This document shows, piece by piece, positions 1 to 6,149 of a stretch of 8,034 bases of DNA. This stretch comes from an uncultured Lachnospiraceae bacterium (lineage in GTDB: Bacteria; Bacillota; Clostridia; Lachnospirales; Lachnospiraceae): NCBI GenBank assembly GCA_905236585.1, contig CAJOQZ010000275.1, forward strand, positions 1-8,034, in the 5' to 3' direction. Within the stretch, counting starts at the first letter, position 1. Each line of letters opens with the position of its first letter. A program made the position numbers and the translations under genes. The notes beneath the pieces are model-generated. The model was given only the letters and a program-made list of their open reading frames with translations. It ran no database searches and had not been told where the DNA came from.

Positions 1-435
1 GAAAAAGCAGAAGAACTCAGGAAACGCGGCGGCAACAAAGGCGAGTACGGTGCGACGACAGGCCGCCCGCGGCGCGTCGGCTGGTTCGACTGCGTAGCGA
101 CGAAGTACGGCTGCCGTTTGCAGGGGACGACGGATGTAGCGTTTACGGTGCTTGACGTCTTAGGATATCTTGATGAGATTCCGGTCTGCGTCGGATATGA
201 GATCGACGGCGAAGTGACAAAAGATTTTCCGGTGACGCATCAACTGTATAAAGCAAAGCCGGTGCTTAAAAATCTGCCGGGATGGAAATGCAGCATCAGC
301 GGCATTACGGAATATGACGAACTTCCTGAGAACTGTCGGAACTACATCGAATTTGTCGAAAAGGAAATCGGCTTCCCGATTACGATGGTTTCCAACGGAC
401 CGAAGCGCAGCGATATAATATATCGGAGGAGATAA
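1..435 (+). CDS. purA: Adenylosuccinate synthetase, C-terminal third (5' end cut by window)
   Basis: PurA joins IMP and aspartate using GTP to make adenylosuccinate, the first committed step from IMP to AMP, in the cytosol. The frame is open from base 1 and ends at TAA 433-435, giving 144 residues of a protein that is usually about 425-430 long. The loop GEYGATTGRPRRVGWFD lies at residues 15-31 of the visible part. It is the strongly conserved PurA loop that contacts aspartate and IMP. Further on, the segments around LPGW and NYIEFVEKEIG match the normal PurA C-terminus, and the protein ends in the usual place after VSNGPKRSDIIYRRR. The tail encodes the GGAGGAGA ribosome site of the next small gene, so the two genes are probably co-transcribed. 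The promoter and N-terminus lie outside the window. Family assignment is very secure. Confidence 0.97.
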   Translation, partial: EKAEELRKRGGNKGEYGATTGRPRRVGWFDCVATKYGCRLQGTTDVAFTVLDVLGYLDEIPVCVGYEIDGEVTKDFPVTHQLYKAKPVLKNLPGWKCSISGITEYDELPENCRNYIEFVEKEIGFPITMVSNGPKRSDIIYRRR

Positions 436-440
436 AGCAA

Positions 441-614
441 ATGGCGGGTCAAAATGAATTGCAGTTGAATGAGATTGACCGATATAGCCTGCTGCAGCGG
501 ATTAAAAACGCAAGCAAGGAAGAGAATGCGGTTTTGGATTATGAGATAGCGATTTCAAAAGCAAAACTTGAGACAATGGGTGTAAACTTGGAAGAATTGA
601 CATTGGTAAAATAA
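441..614 (+). CDS. Small unknown protein (57 aa) co-transcribed with purA
   Basis: This short ORF runs ATG 441 to TAA 612-614. It has a strong ribosome site (GGAGGAGA, 425-432) 8 bases upstream, inside the last codons of purA, and only 5 bases separate it from the purA stop. The protein begins MAGQNELQLNEIDRYSLLQR and is mostly charged or polar. It has many Glu, Lys and Leu, with no Cys, no His, no membrane segment and no signal peptide. The leucine and charge spacing suggests one or two amphipathic helices. I do not recognise a family. The good ribosome site, the clean spacing and the terminator-like hairpin just after the stop are the evidence that it is a real gene. Its position would fit a small helper or regulator linked to purine synthesis, but that is inference only. 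Confidence 0.72.
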   Translation: MAGQNELQLNEIDRYSLLQRIKNASKEENAVLDYEIAISKAKLETMGVNLEELTLVK

Positions 615-621
615 TAGCGAC

Positions 622-652
622 GGGAGAGAGGAATCGGCTTCTCTCCTTGTTT
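622..652 (+). terminator. Terminator-like hairpin after purA and the small ORF
   Basis: The core stem GGAGAGA (623-629) pairs with TCTCTCC (640-646). It extends outward by a G-T pair (622/647) and inward by G630-T639 and G631-C638, leaving a 6-base loop at 632-637. The stem is followed by TTGTTT (647-652), a short and interrupted T-run. This fits a Rho-independent terminator of moderate strength closing the purA transcript. It ends only 15 bases before the ABC ATPase start, so it could instead act as a leader hairpin or attenuator for that gene. Confidence 0.6.
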
Positions 653-654
653 AT

Positions 655-659
655 GAGGA
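655..659 (+). promoter_or_regulatory. Ribosome binding site that fixes the ABC ATPase start
   Basis: GAGGA lies 8 bases before ATG 668. The earlier in-frame starts, TTG 647 and ATG 653, lie within or directly on the T-run of the upstream hairpin and have no ribosome site. The protein from 668 begins MIEVSNITKRYG, the normal N-terminus for this ATPase family. Confidence 0.7.
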
Positions 660-667
660 AATACGAA

Positions 668-1561
668 ATGATTGAAGTGTCAAATATTACAAAGCGCTAT
701 GGCGATAAAGAGGCGATATCCGATATCTCCTTTACGCTGACCGAAGGGAAGATTTACGGACTCTTAGGACCCAACGGCGCGGGCAAATCCACGACGATGA
801 ACATTATGACCGGCTACATCGGCGCGTCGGGGGGAACGGTGACGATCGACGGACTCGACATCTACAAAGATGCGAAAAAGGCAAAGGCGAAGATCGGCTA
901 TCTGCCGGAATTGCCGCCGCTCTACCCGGATATGACGGTGCATGAGTATCTTATGTTCGTCTGTGGATTAAAAGGAATCGAAAAAAAGAGCCGTCTGCTT
1001 ACGGTGGAAGAAGTGATGGACGAAACGGAGATCACGGATGTCGCGGACCGGCTGATCAAGAATTTATCCAAGGGCTATCGGCAGCGCGTCGGCTTCGCAC
1101 AGGCGATCATCGGCTCTCCGGAACTTGTCATCTTAGACGAGCCGACCGTGGGATTAGATCCGAAGCAGATATTGGAATTTCGGGAACTGATTCGGGAATA
1201 CGGCAGGGAACATATCGTAATGATCTCCTCGCATATTCTTTCCGAAATCCGCGAGGTCTGCGAACATGTCTTCATTATCTCGCACGGCAGGCTGGTCGCG
1301 GACATCGATATGGAAGAAGTCGGCGACTCCCTTGAAGAAAAATTCTTTGAATTGACCGACGCCGAACCGGAAGAAGAACAAGCAGGGGAGGCAGAGACGG
1401 AAGAAGAGTCCAAGGAAGACGACGGCGCACAGACGAAAGCCGAAGAACGCATAGAGGATGAAGGCTCAAAAGAAGAACCCGTCGTGACAGAGACGCAATC
1501 CGAAGAATCCGAAGCGGCGGCAGACGAGGAAGGAGATGATACCCATGATAGCAATATGTAA
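668..1561 (+). CDS. ABC transporter ATP-binding protein (GldA/NosF-like) with acidic C-terminal tail
   Basis: This is the cytoplasmic ATPase subunit (297 aa) of an ABC-2 type exporter, partner of the permease encoded next. Visible motifs in order: Walker A GPNGAGKST at 34-42; YLPE at 78-81, where the Q-loop glutamine is replaced by Glu, as is common in the GldA-like subgroup; signature LSKGYRQRVG at 133-142; Walker B VILDEP at 154-159; D-loop GLDP at 162-165; and the switch His in SSH at 189. All catalytic parts are present, so it should be active. The family normally ends near residue 230. Here about 67 extra residues (231-297) follow, of which I count 30 Asp or Glu, with no hydrophobic stretch. 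Its last 17 bases overlap the permease gene, so the two are probably translationally coupled. No clear promoter is visible in front. Transported substrate is unknown. Confidence 0.93.
   Translation: MIEVSNITKRYGDKEAISDISFTLTEGKIYGLLGPNGAGKSTTMNIMTGYIGASGGTVTIDGLDIYKDAKKAKAKIGYLPELPPLYPDMTVHEYLMFVCGLKGIEKKSRLLTVEEVMDETEITDVADRLIKNLSKGYRQRVGFAQAIIGSPELVILDEPTVGLDPKQILEFRELIREYGREHIVMISSHILSEIREVCEHVFIISHGRLVADIDMEEVGDSLEEKFFELTDAEPEEEQAGEAETEEESKEDDGAQTKAEERIEDEGSKEEPVVTETQSEESEAAADEEGDDTHDSNM
1526..1535 (+). promoter_or_regulatory. Ribosome binding site that favours ATG 1545 for the permease
   Basis: GAGGAAGGAG sits inside the acidic-tail codons of the ATPase gene and ends 9 bases before ATG 1545. 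An earlier in-frame ATG at 1536 directly abuts this site and would leave no spacing, so 1545 (MIAICKREF) is the better start. Confidence 0.75.
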
Positions 1562-3773
1562 GCGGGAGTTTTCTTCCCTGTTCCAAAACGTGATCGGCTG
1601 GCTGTTCGTCGCGGCGGTCATGGCACTTTACGGGCTGTATTTTTTCCTGTACAACTTAGTCTACGGAACGCCGACCATCACCTATACGCTTTCGGCGGTC
1701 TCCATAATCATACTGATTACGACGCCGATCCTTACCATGCGGGTCTTAGCGGAGGAGAAGCGCAACAAAACGGATCAGTTGATCTTGACGGCGCCGGTAT
1801 CGGTGTGGGAAATCGTCTGCGGCAAGTTTTTGGCGCTGGCGGCGGCGTTTTTTATCTGCGTCGGGCTCATGGCGTTGACGCCGCTTCTATTATCCATTTT
1901 CGGAACGGTGCAGTTTGTTGAAAGTTATGTGGCGCTTTTGGGGTTTTTCCTGTTCGGACTGACCTGCATCGCCATCGGGATGTTCGTATCCTCCCTGACC
2001 GAAAGTCAGGTGATTGCGGCGGTCGTTACCTTTGTGCTGCTCTTTATCGGCTTTATCATGGGCTCCGTGGTGGACGCGGTATTTGACGGCACAGGCGTCA
2101 TCGCGAAAATATTAGGCGCTTACGACCTTACGACGCCGCTGGAGGATCTGCAGAGCGGCGCCCTTAATCTGGTGAGCATTGTCTATTACCTGTCAATGAT
2201 CGCACTGTTTTTGTTCCTGACGGTGCAGTCTATCGAAAAGCGCCGATGGAGCGTCAGCGCGCGCAAACTTTCCGCCAACGTCTTTTCCGTATCGACGATC
2301 GCTGTGGCGGTTGCCGCGATGATCGGGCTTAATGTCGTGATGGCGTATCTGCCGGAGAATATAACGATCCATGACGTGACTTCGCAGAAACTCTATTCGA
2401 TCACGTCAGATACAAAGGATTATCTGGCGGGACTTTCCGAGGACGTGACGATCTATGTGGTCGGCAAAAAAAGCGATATCAAAGAAAGTTACCCGGAAAT
2501 GGTAAAAATGCTCTCCCGTTATGACGAAGCGACGGGGCATATTACGGTGACTTATGTCAATACGGAGAAAAATCCGACCTTTTCGAAAAACTATTCCGAC
2601 AATGATCTGTCGAGCGGCACCGTGGTGGTGGAGAGCGCGAAGCGTTATAAGGTCATCGGACCTTCCGAACTATATACCTACGAGATCGACTATACGACAT
2701 ATTCGCAGAAACTGTCCGCGTTCGACGGCGAGGGGCAGGTGACGAGCGCCCTGCAGTATGTCCTGACCGACGATATGCCGGTGGCGTATCTGCTTGCCGG
2801 GCATGACGAAGTGCCGCTGGGGGACGACTTCACCGAGGCGATGGAAAAGGCAAATCTTGATATCGGGGAGTTGAACTTCCTGCAGGCTGACGCGGTTCCG
2901 GAGGATGCGGCGTTTGTCCTGATCAATGCGCCGCAGAGCGACTTATCCACAGATGATGTGAAAAAACTGCTTTCATACATCGAAAACGGCGGCAACCTGT
3001 TTTTGATGCTTGACTTCGGAACGACGGCGAACTTGCCGAATTTGCAATCCGTCTTGGATTATTATGAAGTAGAGCAGGTGGAAGGCGTGGTCGCGGAACT
3101 GGATGCGTCATACTTCTATCAGAACAATTTCTATCTCCTGCCGGAAGTTAAGCAGACGGAAAGCACGATGGACGTCGCCGGAACTATGTCGGTATTCTCA
3201 CCGTTTTCCGTAGGACTTTCCTATACGATTCCGGATGAGGATGCGGACGAAGCCGGCGAAGATGCGACAGAGGATGACGGCGAAGAAGCGGCTGGTAATT
3301 CGGAGGATGCGGCGGAGTCGGAGTTTACCTACACGACGCTGCTTACGACGTCGGACGAGGCGGTCAGCAAAAAGGAATTTGCCTCCGCCGAAGAGATGGG
3401 AACGACAGGCATTTTTGCGACGATCGAAAAAGAAGAGGGCGATATGGAAGGACCGTTTTCGCTTGGCGTGCAGGTGCATAAAACGGGCGGCGGCGATGCG
3501 TTTATCTTCGGGTCGACCTACCTGTTTACGGACGCTGCGGATCAAATGGTCTCGGGGCGCAACAGCAAATTGTTCACCGGCGTTTTATCGGTGCTTACTG
3601 CCGCCGACGAGACGACCCCCGCGGTTGTGATTCCGGCGAAGAACTATGAGGCGTCGCAGTTGTTGGTCAGCGCCGGCTTGACAAGAATCTACGGTCTGCT
3701 GTTCGTTGCGGCACTGCCGCTTGTGCTGATCGCGGCGGGCATCGTGGTCTGGTACCGGAGAAGAAAAAGATAA
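1545..3773 (+). CDS. ABC-2 permease fused to GldG-like extracytoplasmic domain
   Basis: This 742-aa membrane protein pairs with the upstream ATPase. The N-terminal part (about 1-235) is an ABC-2 permease with some six membrane segments, near residues 15-38, 48-68, 92-115, 129-150, 157-180 and 208-228. The cytoplasmic stretch after the second, RVLAEEKRNKTDQLILTAPV, is typical of GldF-type permeases and probably couples to the ATPase. A further membrane segment (about 250-270) leads into a large GldG-like domain (about 275-710) that should lie outside the membrane. A final segment near 716-736 ends in the positive tail YRRRKR. In Bacteroidetes, GldA, GldF and GldG are separate proteins of a gliding-associated ABC system. 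Fused GldF-GldG forms are known in non-gliding bacteria, and their cargo is unclear. Residues about 564-594 form a low-complexity insert rich in Asp, Glu and Ala. No signal of gliding or of a particular substrate is present. Confidence 0.9.
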   Translation: MIAICKREFSSLFQNVIGWLFVAAVMALYGLYFFLYNLVYGTPTITYTLSAVSIIILITTPILTMRVLAEEKRNKTDQLILTAPVSVWEIVCGKFLALAAAFFICVGLMALTPLLLSIFGTVQFVESYVALLGFFLFGLTCIAIGMFVSSLTESQVIAAVVTFVLLFIGFIMGSVVDAVFDGTGVIAKILGAYDLTTPLEDLQSGALNLVSIVYYLSMIALFLFLTVQSIEKRRWSVSARKLSANVFSVSTIAVAVAAMIGLNVVMAYLPENITIHDVTSQKLYSITSDTKDYLAGLSEDVTIYVVGKKSDIKESYPEMVKMLSRYDEATGHITVTYVNTEKNPTFSKNYSDNDLSSGTVVVESAKRYKVIGPSELYTYEIDYTTYSQKLSAFDGEGQVTSALQYVLTDDMPVAYLLAGHDEVPLGDDFTEAMEKANLDIGELNFLQADAVPEDAAFVLINAPQSDLSTDDVKKLLSYIENGGNLFLMLDFGTTANLPNLQSVLDYYEVEQVEGVVAELDASYFYQNNFYLLPEVKQTESTMDVAGTMSVFSPFSVGLSYTIPDEDADEAGEDATEDDGEEAAGNSEDAAESEFTYTTLLTTSDEAVSKKEFASAEEMGTTGIFATIEKEEGDMEGPFSLGVQVHKTGGGDAFIFGSTYLFTDAADQMVSGRNSKLFTGVLSVLTAADETTPAVVIPAKNYEASQLLVSAGLTRIYGLLFVAALPLVLIAAGIVVWYRRRKR

Positions 3774-3864
3774 AAAGAATGAATGGAATGCGATATCGTT
3801 CATGTGTGAAAATACAACTGCGATAAAATCTGCGGTTGCAATGGATAAAACGGGGAATTACGAA

Positions 3865-3870
3865 AGGAGA
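3865..3870 (+). promoter_or_regulatory. Ribosome binding site that fixes the pta start
   Basis: AGGAGA lies 6 bases before ATG 3877. The frame is open upstream to ATG 3802, but that start has no ribosome site and would add 25 residues without likeness to Pta. Confidence 0.8.
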
Positions 3871-3876
3871 AACAAG

Positions 3877-4869
3877 ATGGCAGCAGAGTTTGGGTTTGGC
3901 AGCATGATCGCGAAGTTGAAGGAGAATCCGAAGAGAATTGTCTTCACGGAAGGGTCCGATCCGCGGATTTTGGAGGCATCGTCGCGCCTTCTGGCGGGAT
4001 ATTTCCTAAAGCCGGTTCTTCTCGGCAATAAGGAAGAGATCGAAAAGGCGGCGGAAAAATCCGGTTCGAATATCCGGGGCGCGGAGATTATTGACCCGCA
4101 GAATTATGAAAAGATCGACGAGATGGTAGAGTCATTCTGCGAACTGCGCAAAAGCAAGGGAGTAACGGAAGACGAGGCGCGAAAGACGTTGTCGCACGCG
4201 AATTATTTCGGCACCATGCTTGTGAAAATGGGTGAGGCGGACGCGCTTCTAGGTGGCGCGACATATTCGACGGCGGATACGGTACGCCCGGCATTGCAGT
4301 TGTTAAAAACAAAGCCGGGCAACACGATCGTATCATCCTGCTTCATTCTGGTACGTCCGGCGGCGACCGGCGACAATGAGGTAATCGCCATGGCGGACTG
4401 CGCGATCAACATTACGCCGACCGAAGACGAACTGGTCGAGATCTGCGGAGAGACGATCGAGTGCGCGAAACTTTTCGGCATCGATCCGAAAGTCGCCTTC
4501 CTTTCCTATTCGACGGCTGGCAGCGGCAAGGGCGAGGACGTCGATAAAATGCGAAACGCCGCGGCAAAGGCGAAAGCGAAGTTTGCGGGCACGCCGATCG
4601 ACGGCGAATTGCAGTTCGACGCGGCGGTCGCTCCGCGGGTGGCAAAGCAGAAAGTACCGCAGTCGGAAGTGGCGGGACACGCCAACACCTTCATATTCCC
4701 GGATATCAATGCCGGCAACATCGGCTACAAGATTGCGCAGCGCATGGGGAATTTTGACGCATACGGACCGATCCTTTTGGGGCTTAACGGTTCGGTCAAT
4801 GATTTATCCCGCGGATGCAACGCGCTGGAAGTGTATTCCATGGCGATCATCACGGCGGCGCTGGCATAA
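3877..4869 (+). CDS. pta: Phosphate acetyltransferase (phosphotransacetylase)
   Basis: Pta interconverts acetyl-CoA plus phosphate with acetyl phosphate plus CoA in the cytosol. With acetate kinase it makes ATP during acetate fermentation. The protein is 330 aa, the usual length of the short single-domain form, without the N-terminal regulatory domains of enterobacterial Pta. Conserved blocks of the PTA/PTB family are visible: RIVFTEGSDPRIL near 20-32, GGATYSTADTVRPALQ in the first half, the LSYSTAGSGKG loop at 209-219, DGELQFDAA from 242, and PDINAGNIGYKIAQR from 275. No catalytic block appears to be missing. It starts 103 bases after the ABC permease with no terminator between them, so read-through from that operon is possible. 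A strong intrinsic terminator follows. Acetate kinase, the usual neighbour, is not found downstream in this window; a low-GC restriction-modification island follows instead. Confidence 0.96.
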   Translation: MAAEFGFGSMIAKLKENPKRIVFTEGSDPRILEASSRLLAGYFLKPVLLGNKEEIEKAAEKSGSNIRGAEIIDPQNYEKIDEMVESFCELRKSKGVTEDEARKTLSHANYFGTMLVKMGEADALLGGATYSTADTVRPALQLLKTKPGNTIVSSCFILVRPAATGDNEVIAMADCAINITPTEDELVEICGETIECAKLFGIDPKVAFLSYSTAGSGKGEDVDKMRNAAAKAKAKFAGTPIDGELQFDAAVAPRVAKQKVPQSEVAGHANTFIFPDINAGNIGYKIAQRMGNFDAYGPILLGLNGSVNDLSRGCNALEVYSMAIITAALA

Positions 4870-4959
4870 CGAACCCATATGTTATACTGGAGAAAGAAAA
4901 CGCAGTTGTCGTAAATGATAGTTACGTTTCTTCTTTACCCCGTAGAACACATACAAAAA

Positions 4960-5002
4960 GGCACATATCCATGAAAAACAAGGGTTTGTGCCATTTTTTT
5001 TT
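4960..5002 (+). terminator. Strong intrinsic terminator of pta
   Basis: GGCACA (4960-4965) pairs with TGTGCC (4987-4992). After one T-T mismatch the stem continues for four pairs (4967-4970 with 4982-4985), leaving a loop at 4971-4981. One A is then followed by nine T residues (4994-5002). This is a classic Rho-independent terminator 90 bases past the pta stop. It should insulate the downstream operon from pta transcription. Confidence 0.88.
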
Positions 5003-5084
5003 GCTTTGTCGCTTGTTTGTCGTTTAAATCTACAAAGAGATACTAAAATACTATATTAAACCTCGAAATGATTGATTTGACGTA

Positions 5085-5113
5085 TTGAAAAACAATAATT
5101 CCATTGTTATAAT
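5085..5113 (+). promoter_or_regulatory. Sigma-A type promoter of the restriction-modification operon
   Basis: The -35 box TTGAAA (5085-5090) and perfect -10 box TATAAT (5108-5113) are separated by the ideal 17 bases. Transcription should begin near 5120, giving a leader of about 57 bases before the methyltransferase ATG. This is the best promoter match in the window. Confidence 0.82.
5091..5108. promoter_or_regulatory. Inverted repeat filling the -35/-10 spacer (operator candidate)
   Basis: AACAAT (5091-5096) and ATTGTT (5103-5108) form a perfect 6-base dyad with a 6-base centre. It starts right after the -35 box and ends on the first base of the -10 box. A repressor bound here would block RNA polymerase. 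The likely binder is not known. No controller protein gene is seen, so autoregulation by the methyltransferase or control by a host repressor are both open. Confidence 0.5.
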
Positions 5114-5120
5114 CTTCATG

Positions 5121-5146
5121 TGTGCGTTACGGTAAATGTTGTACCG
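5121..5146 (+). repeat. Left copy of a paired-word repeat flanking the R-M genes
   Basis: TGTGCGTTA (5121-5129) and TTGTACCG (5139-5146) occur in this order in the methyltransferase leader. Both words recur in the same order and orientation at 7641-7674, past the island genes. The gap between the words differs by 8 bases. The match is short, so origin by duplication is only suggested. Confidence 0.35.
5130..5146. promoter_or_regulatory. Short dyad in the methyltransferase 5' leader
   Basis: CGGTA (5130-5134) and TACCG (5142-5146) form a perfect 5-base inverted repeat with a 7-base spacer, about 10-27 bases after the predicted transcription start. It could be an operator or a small RNA hairpin upstream of the ribosome site. 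The stem is short, so chance is possible. Confidence 0.35.
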
Positions 5147-5160
5147 ACTATCATAGAACT

Positions 5161-5167
5161 GGAGGAG
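5161..5167 (+). promoter_or_regulatory. Strong ribosome binding site of the methyltransferase
   Basis: GGAGGAG ends 9 bases before ATG 5177 and settles the start. The in-frame ATG at 5120 lies at the predicted 5' end of the transcript and has no ribosome site. TTG 5171 is too close to this one. Confidence 0.8.
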
Positions 5168-5176
5168 TATTTGACA

Positions 5177-6130
5177 ATGCCAAAGGAAAAGGCAGGAAGA
5201 AATAAAACCATAGATATTACTGTTGAAGAAGGACAACAATACCTTGATCGTTCAATACGTGTAGAAGTCCCAACCACTATAGATCATATCATAGATAAAA
5301 CGATTCACGGAGATTGCTTTGAGGTAATGCCGCTATTACCTATCGGATTTGTAGATTTGCTTATTGCTGATCCTCCATACAATCTTGACAAAAACTTTAA
5401 TGGTAAGAAATTCAAAAAAACAACTGATGAATTATATATCGAGTATACTGATGCATGGATTCAAAAAATAATTCCGTTACTTAAACCTAATGCATCTATA
5501 TATGTTTGCTGTGATTGGCAATCTAGTTCAGCAATAGGAAGCGTCCTAAAAAAATACTTTGTTATACAAAACAGAATAACTTGGCAAAGAGAAAAGGGGC
5601 GCGGTGCTTTAAGCAATTGGAAAAACGGAATGGAAGATATATGGTTCGCAACGAATTCCAAATCATACACATTTAATGTTGAAGACGTAAAAATCCGCAG
5701 GAAAGTTATTGCCCCTTATAAGGTTGATGGAAAGCCAAAAGATTGGGAAGAAACGGAATCCGGTAATTTTCGAAATACATATCCTTCAAATTTTTGGGAT
5801 GATATATCAATTCCTTATTGGTCAATGCCGGAAAACACGGCTCATCCTACACAAAAATCTGAAAAGTTACTTGCAAAATTGATCCTTGCAAGTTCCAATT
5901 CCGGAGATATTTTACTTGATCCTTTTTTAGGATCAGGCTCAACATCTGTAACAGCAAAAAAACTTGGTCGCCACTATGTAGGAATTGAAATAAATGATCA
6001 GTACTGTGTATGGGCCGAGAAAAGACTGGAGATGGCTGAAACAGATACCGTCATACAGGGTTATGCTGACGGTGTCTTTTGGGAAAGAAATACTGCAAAT
6101 CTACAGAAAAGAACCAACGATAATATGTAA
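5177..6130 (+). CDS. Type II DNA adenine-N6 methyltransferase, beta class
   Basis: This 317-aa enzyme transfers a methyl group from S-adenosylmethionine to a base in a DNA target, protecting host DNA from the partner nuclease. Motif IV DPPYNL is at 65-70, motif X HPTQK at 223-227, and motif I LLDPFLGSGST at 246-256. The order IV, target-recognition region, X, I defines the beta class. DPPY rather than SPPY favours N6-adenine over N4-cytosine. The region between about 137 and 222 (from QREKGRGALSNWKNGMEDIW to the WSMPEN segment) should include the target-recognition part. All catalytic motifs are intact. About 40 residues precede the core (MPKEKAGRNK onward), which I cannot assign. The gene leads the operon, with the strongest promoter and ribosome site, and is followed after 19 bases by the nuclease gene. 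The recognition sequence cannot be read from the protein. An orphan regulatory methylase is less likely given the next gene. Confidence 0.93.
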   Translation: MPKEKAGRNKTIDITVEEGQQYLDRSIRVEVPTTIDHIIDKTIHGDCFEVMPLLPIGFVDLLIADPPYNLDKNFNGKKFKKTTDELYIEYTDAWIQKIIPLLKPNASIYVCCDWQSSSAIGSVLKKYFVIQNRITWQREKGRGALSNWKNGMEDIWFATNSKSYTFNVEDVKIRRKVIAPYKVDGKPKDWEETESGNFRNTYPSNFWDDISIPYWSMPENTAHPTQKSEKLLAKLILASSNSGDILLDPFLGSGSTSVTAKKLGRHYVGIEINDQYCVWAEKRLEMAETDTVIQGYADGVFWERNTANLQKRTNDNM

Positions 6131-6149
6131 ATAACATTGCAGGATTGGA

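Larger units (their letters stand above)
4870..5176 (+). other. Gene-free stretch between pta and the methyltransferase
   Basis: These 307 bases hold no convincing gene. They contain the pta terminator (4960-5002), an AT-rich stretch (5003-5084) in which I see no motif, the methyltransferase promoter (5085-5113) with an inverted repeat in its spacer, and a 5' leader with a second dyad. The base composition drops toward the AT-rich island within this stretch, so the left island boundary probably lies here. Confidence 0.7.

Noticed and set aside
588..617. Possible promoters for the ABC operon (TTGGAA-N18-TAATAG; TTGACA at 597-602)
   Set aside because: The first has a poor -10 box, and the second has no -10 box at the right distance.
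1075..1586. Long antisense ORFs (1075-1554, 1154-1381 and 1275-1586) opposite the ATPase gene
   Set aside because: They are shadows of the Glu/Asp-rich codons in the acidic tail, giving Ser- or Arg/Leu-rich low-complexity translations without ribosome sites. The sense frame has full ABC ATPase motifs.
3198..3630. Arg-rich ORFs on both strands inside the permease gene
   Set aside because: Low-complexity products of high-GC codons in other frames. They have no ribosome sites, and the GldG-like frame continues through them.
3779..3803. Dyad ATGAA...TTCAT with CGATATCG between the permease and pta
   Set aside because: The stem is short and interrupted and has no T-run, so it is not a terminator. 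I could not support an operator either.
3799..3829. Possible pta promoter (TTCATG with TAAAAT, or extended -10 TGC-GATAAA)
   Set aside because: The -35 match is poor and spacing is 19 bases. Too weak to list as a feature.
4915..4977. Possible leader peptide (about 20 codons) upstream of the pta terminator
   Set aside because: The nearest purine-rich site is too far from the ATG, there is no regulated gene directly after the hairpin, and the peptide has no run of a regulatory amino acid.
4815..5027. 70-codon ORF overlapping the pta 3' end
   Set aside because: It runs through the pta coding end and the terminator hairpin, has no ribosome site, and shows no recognisable protein.
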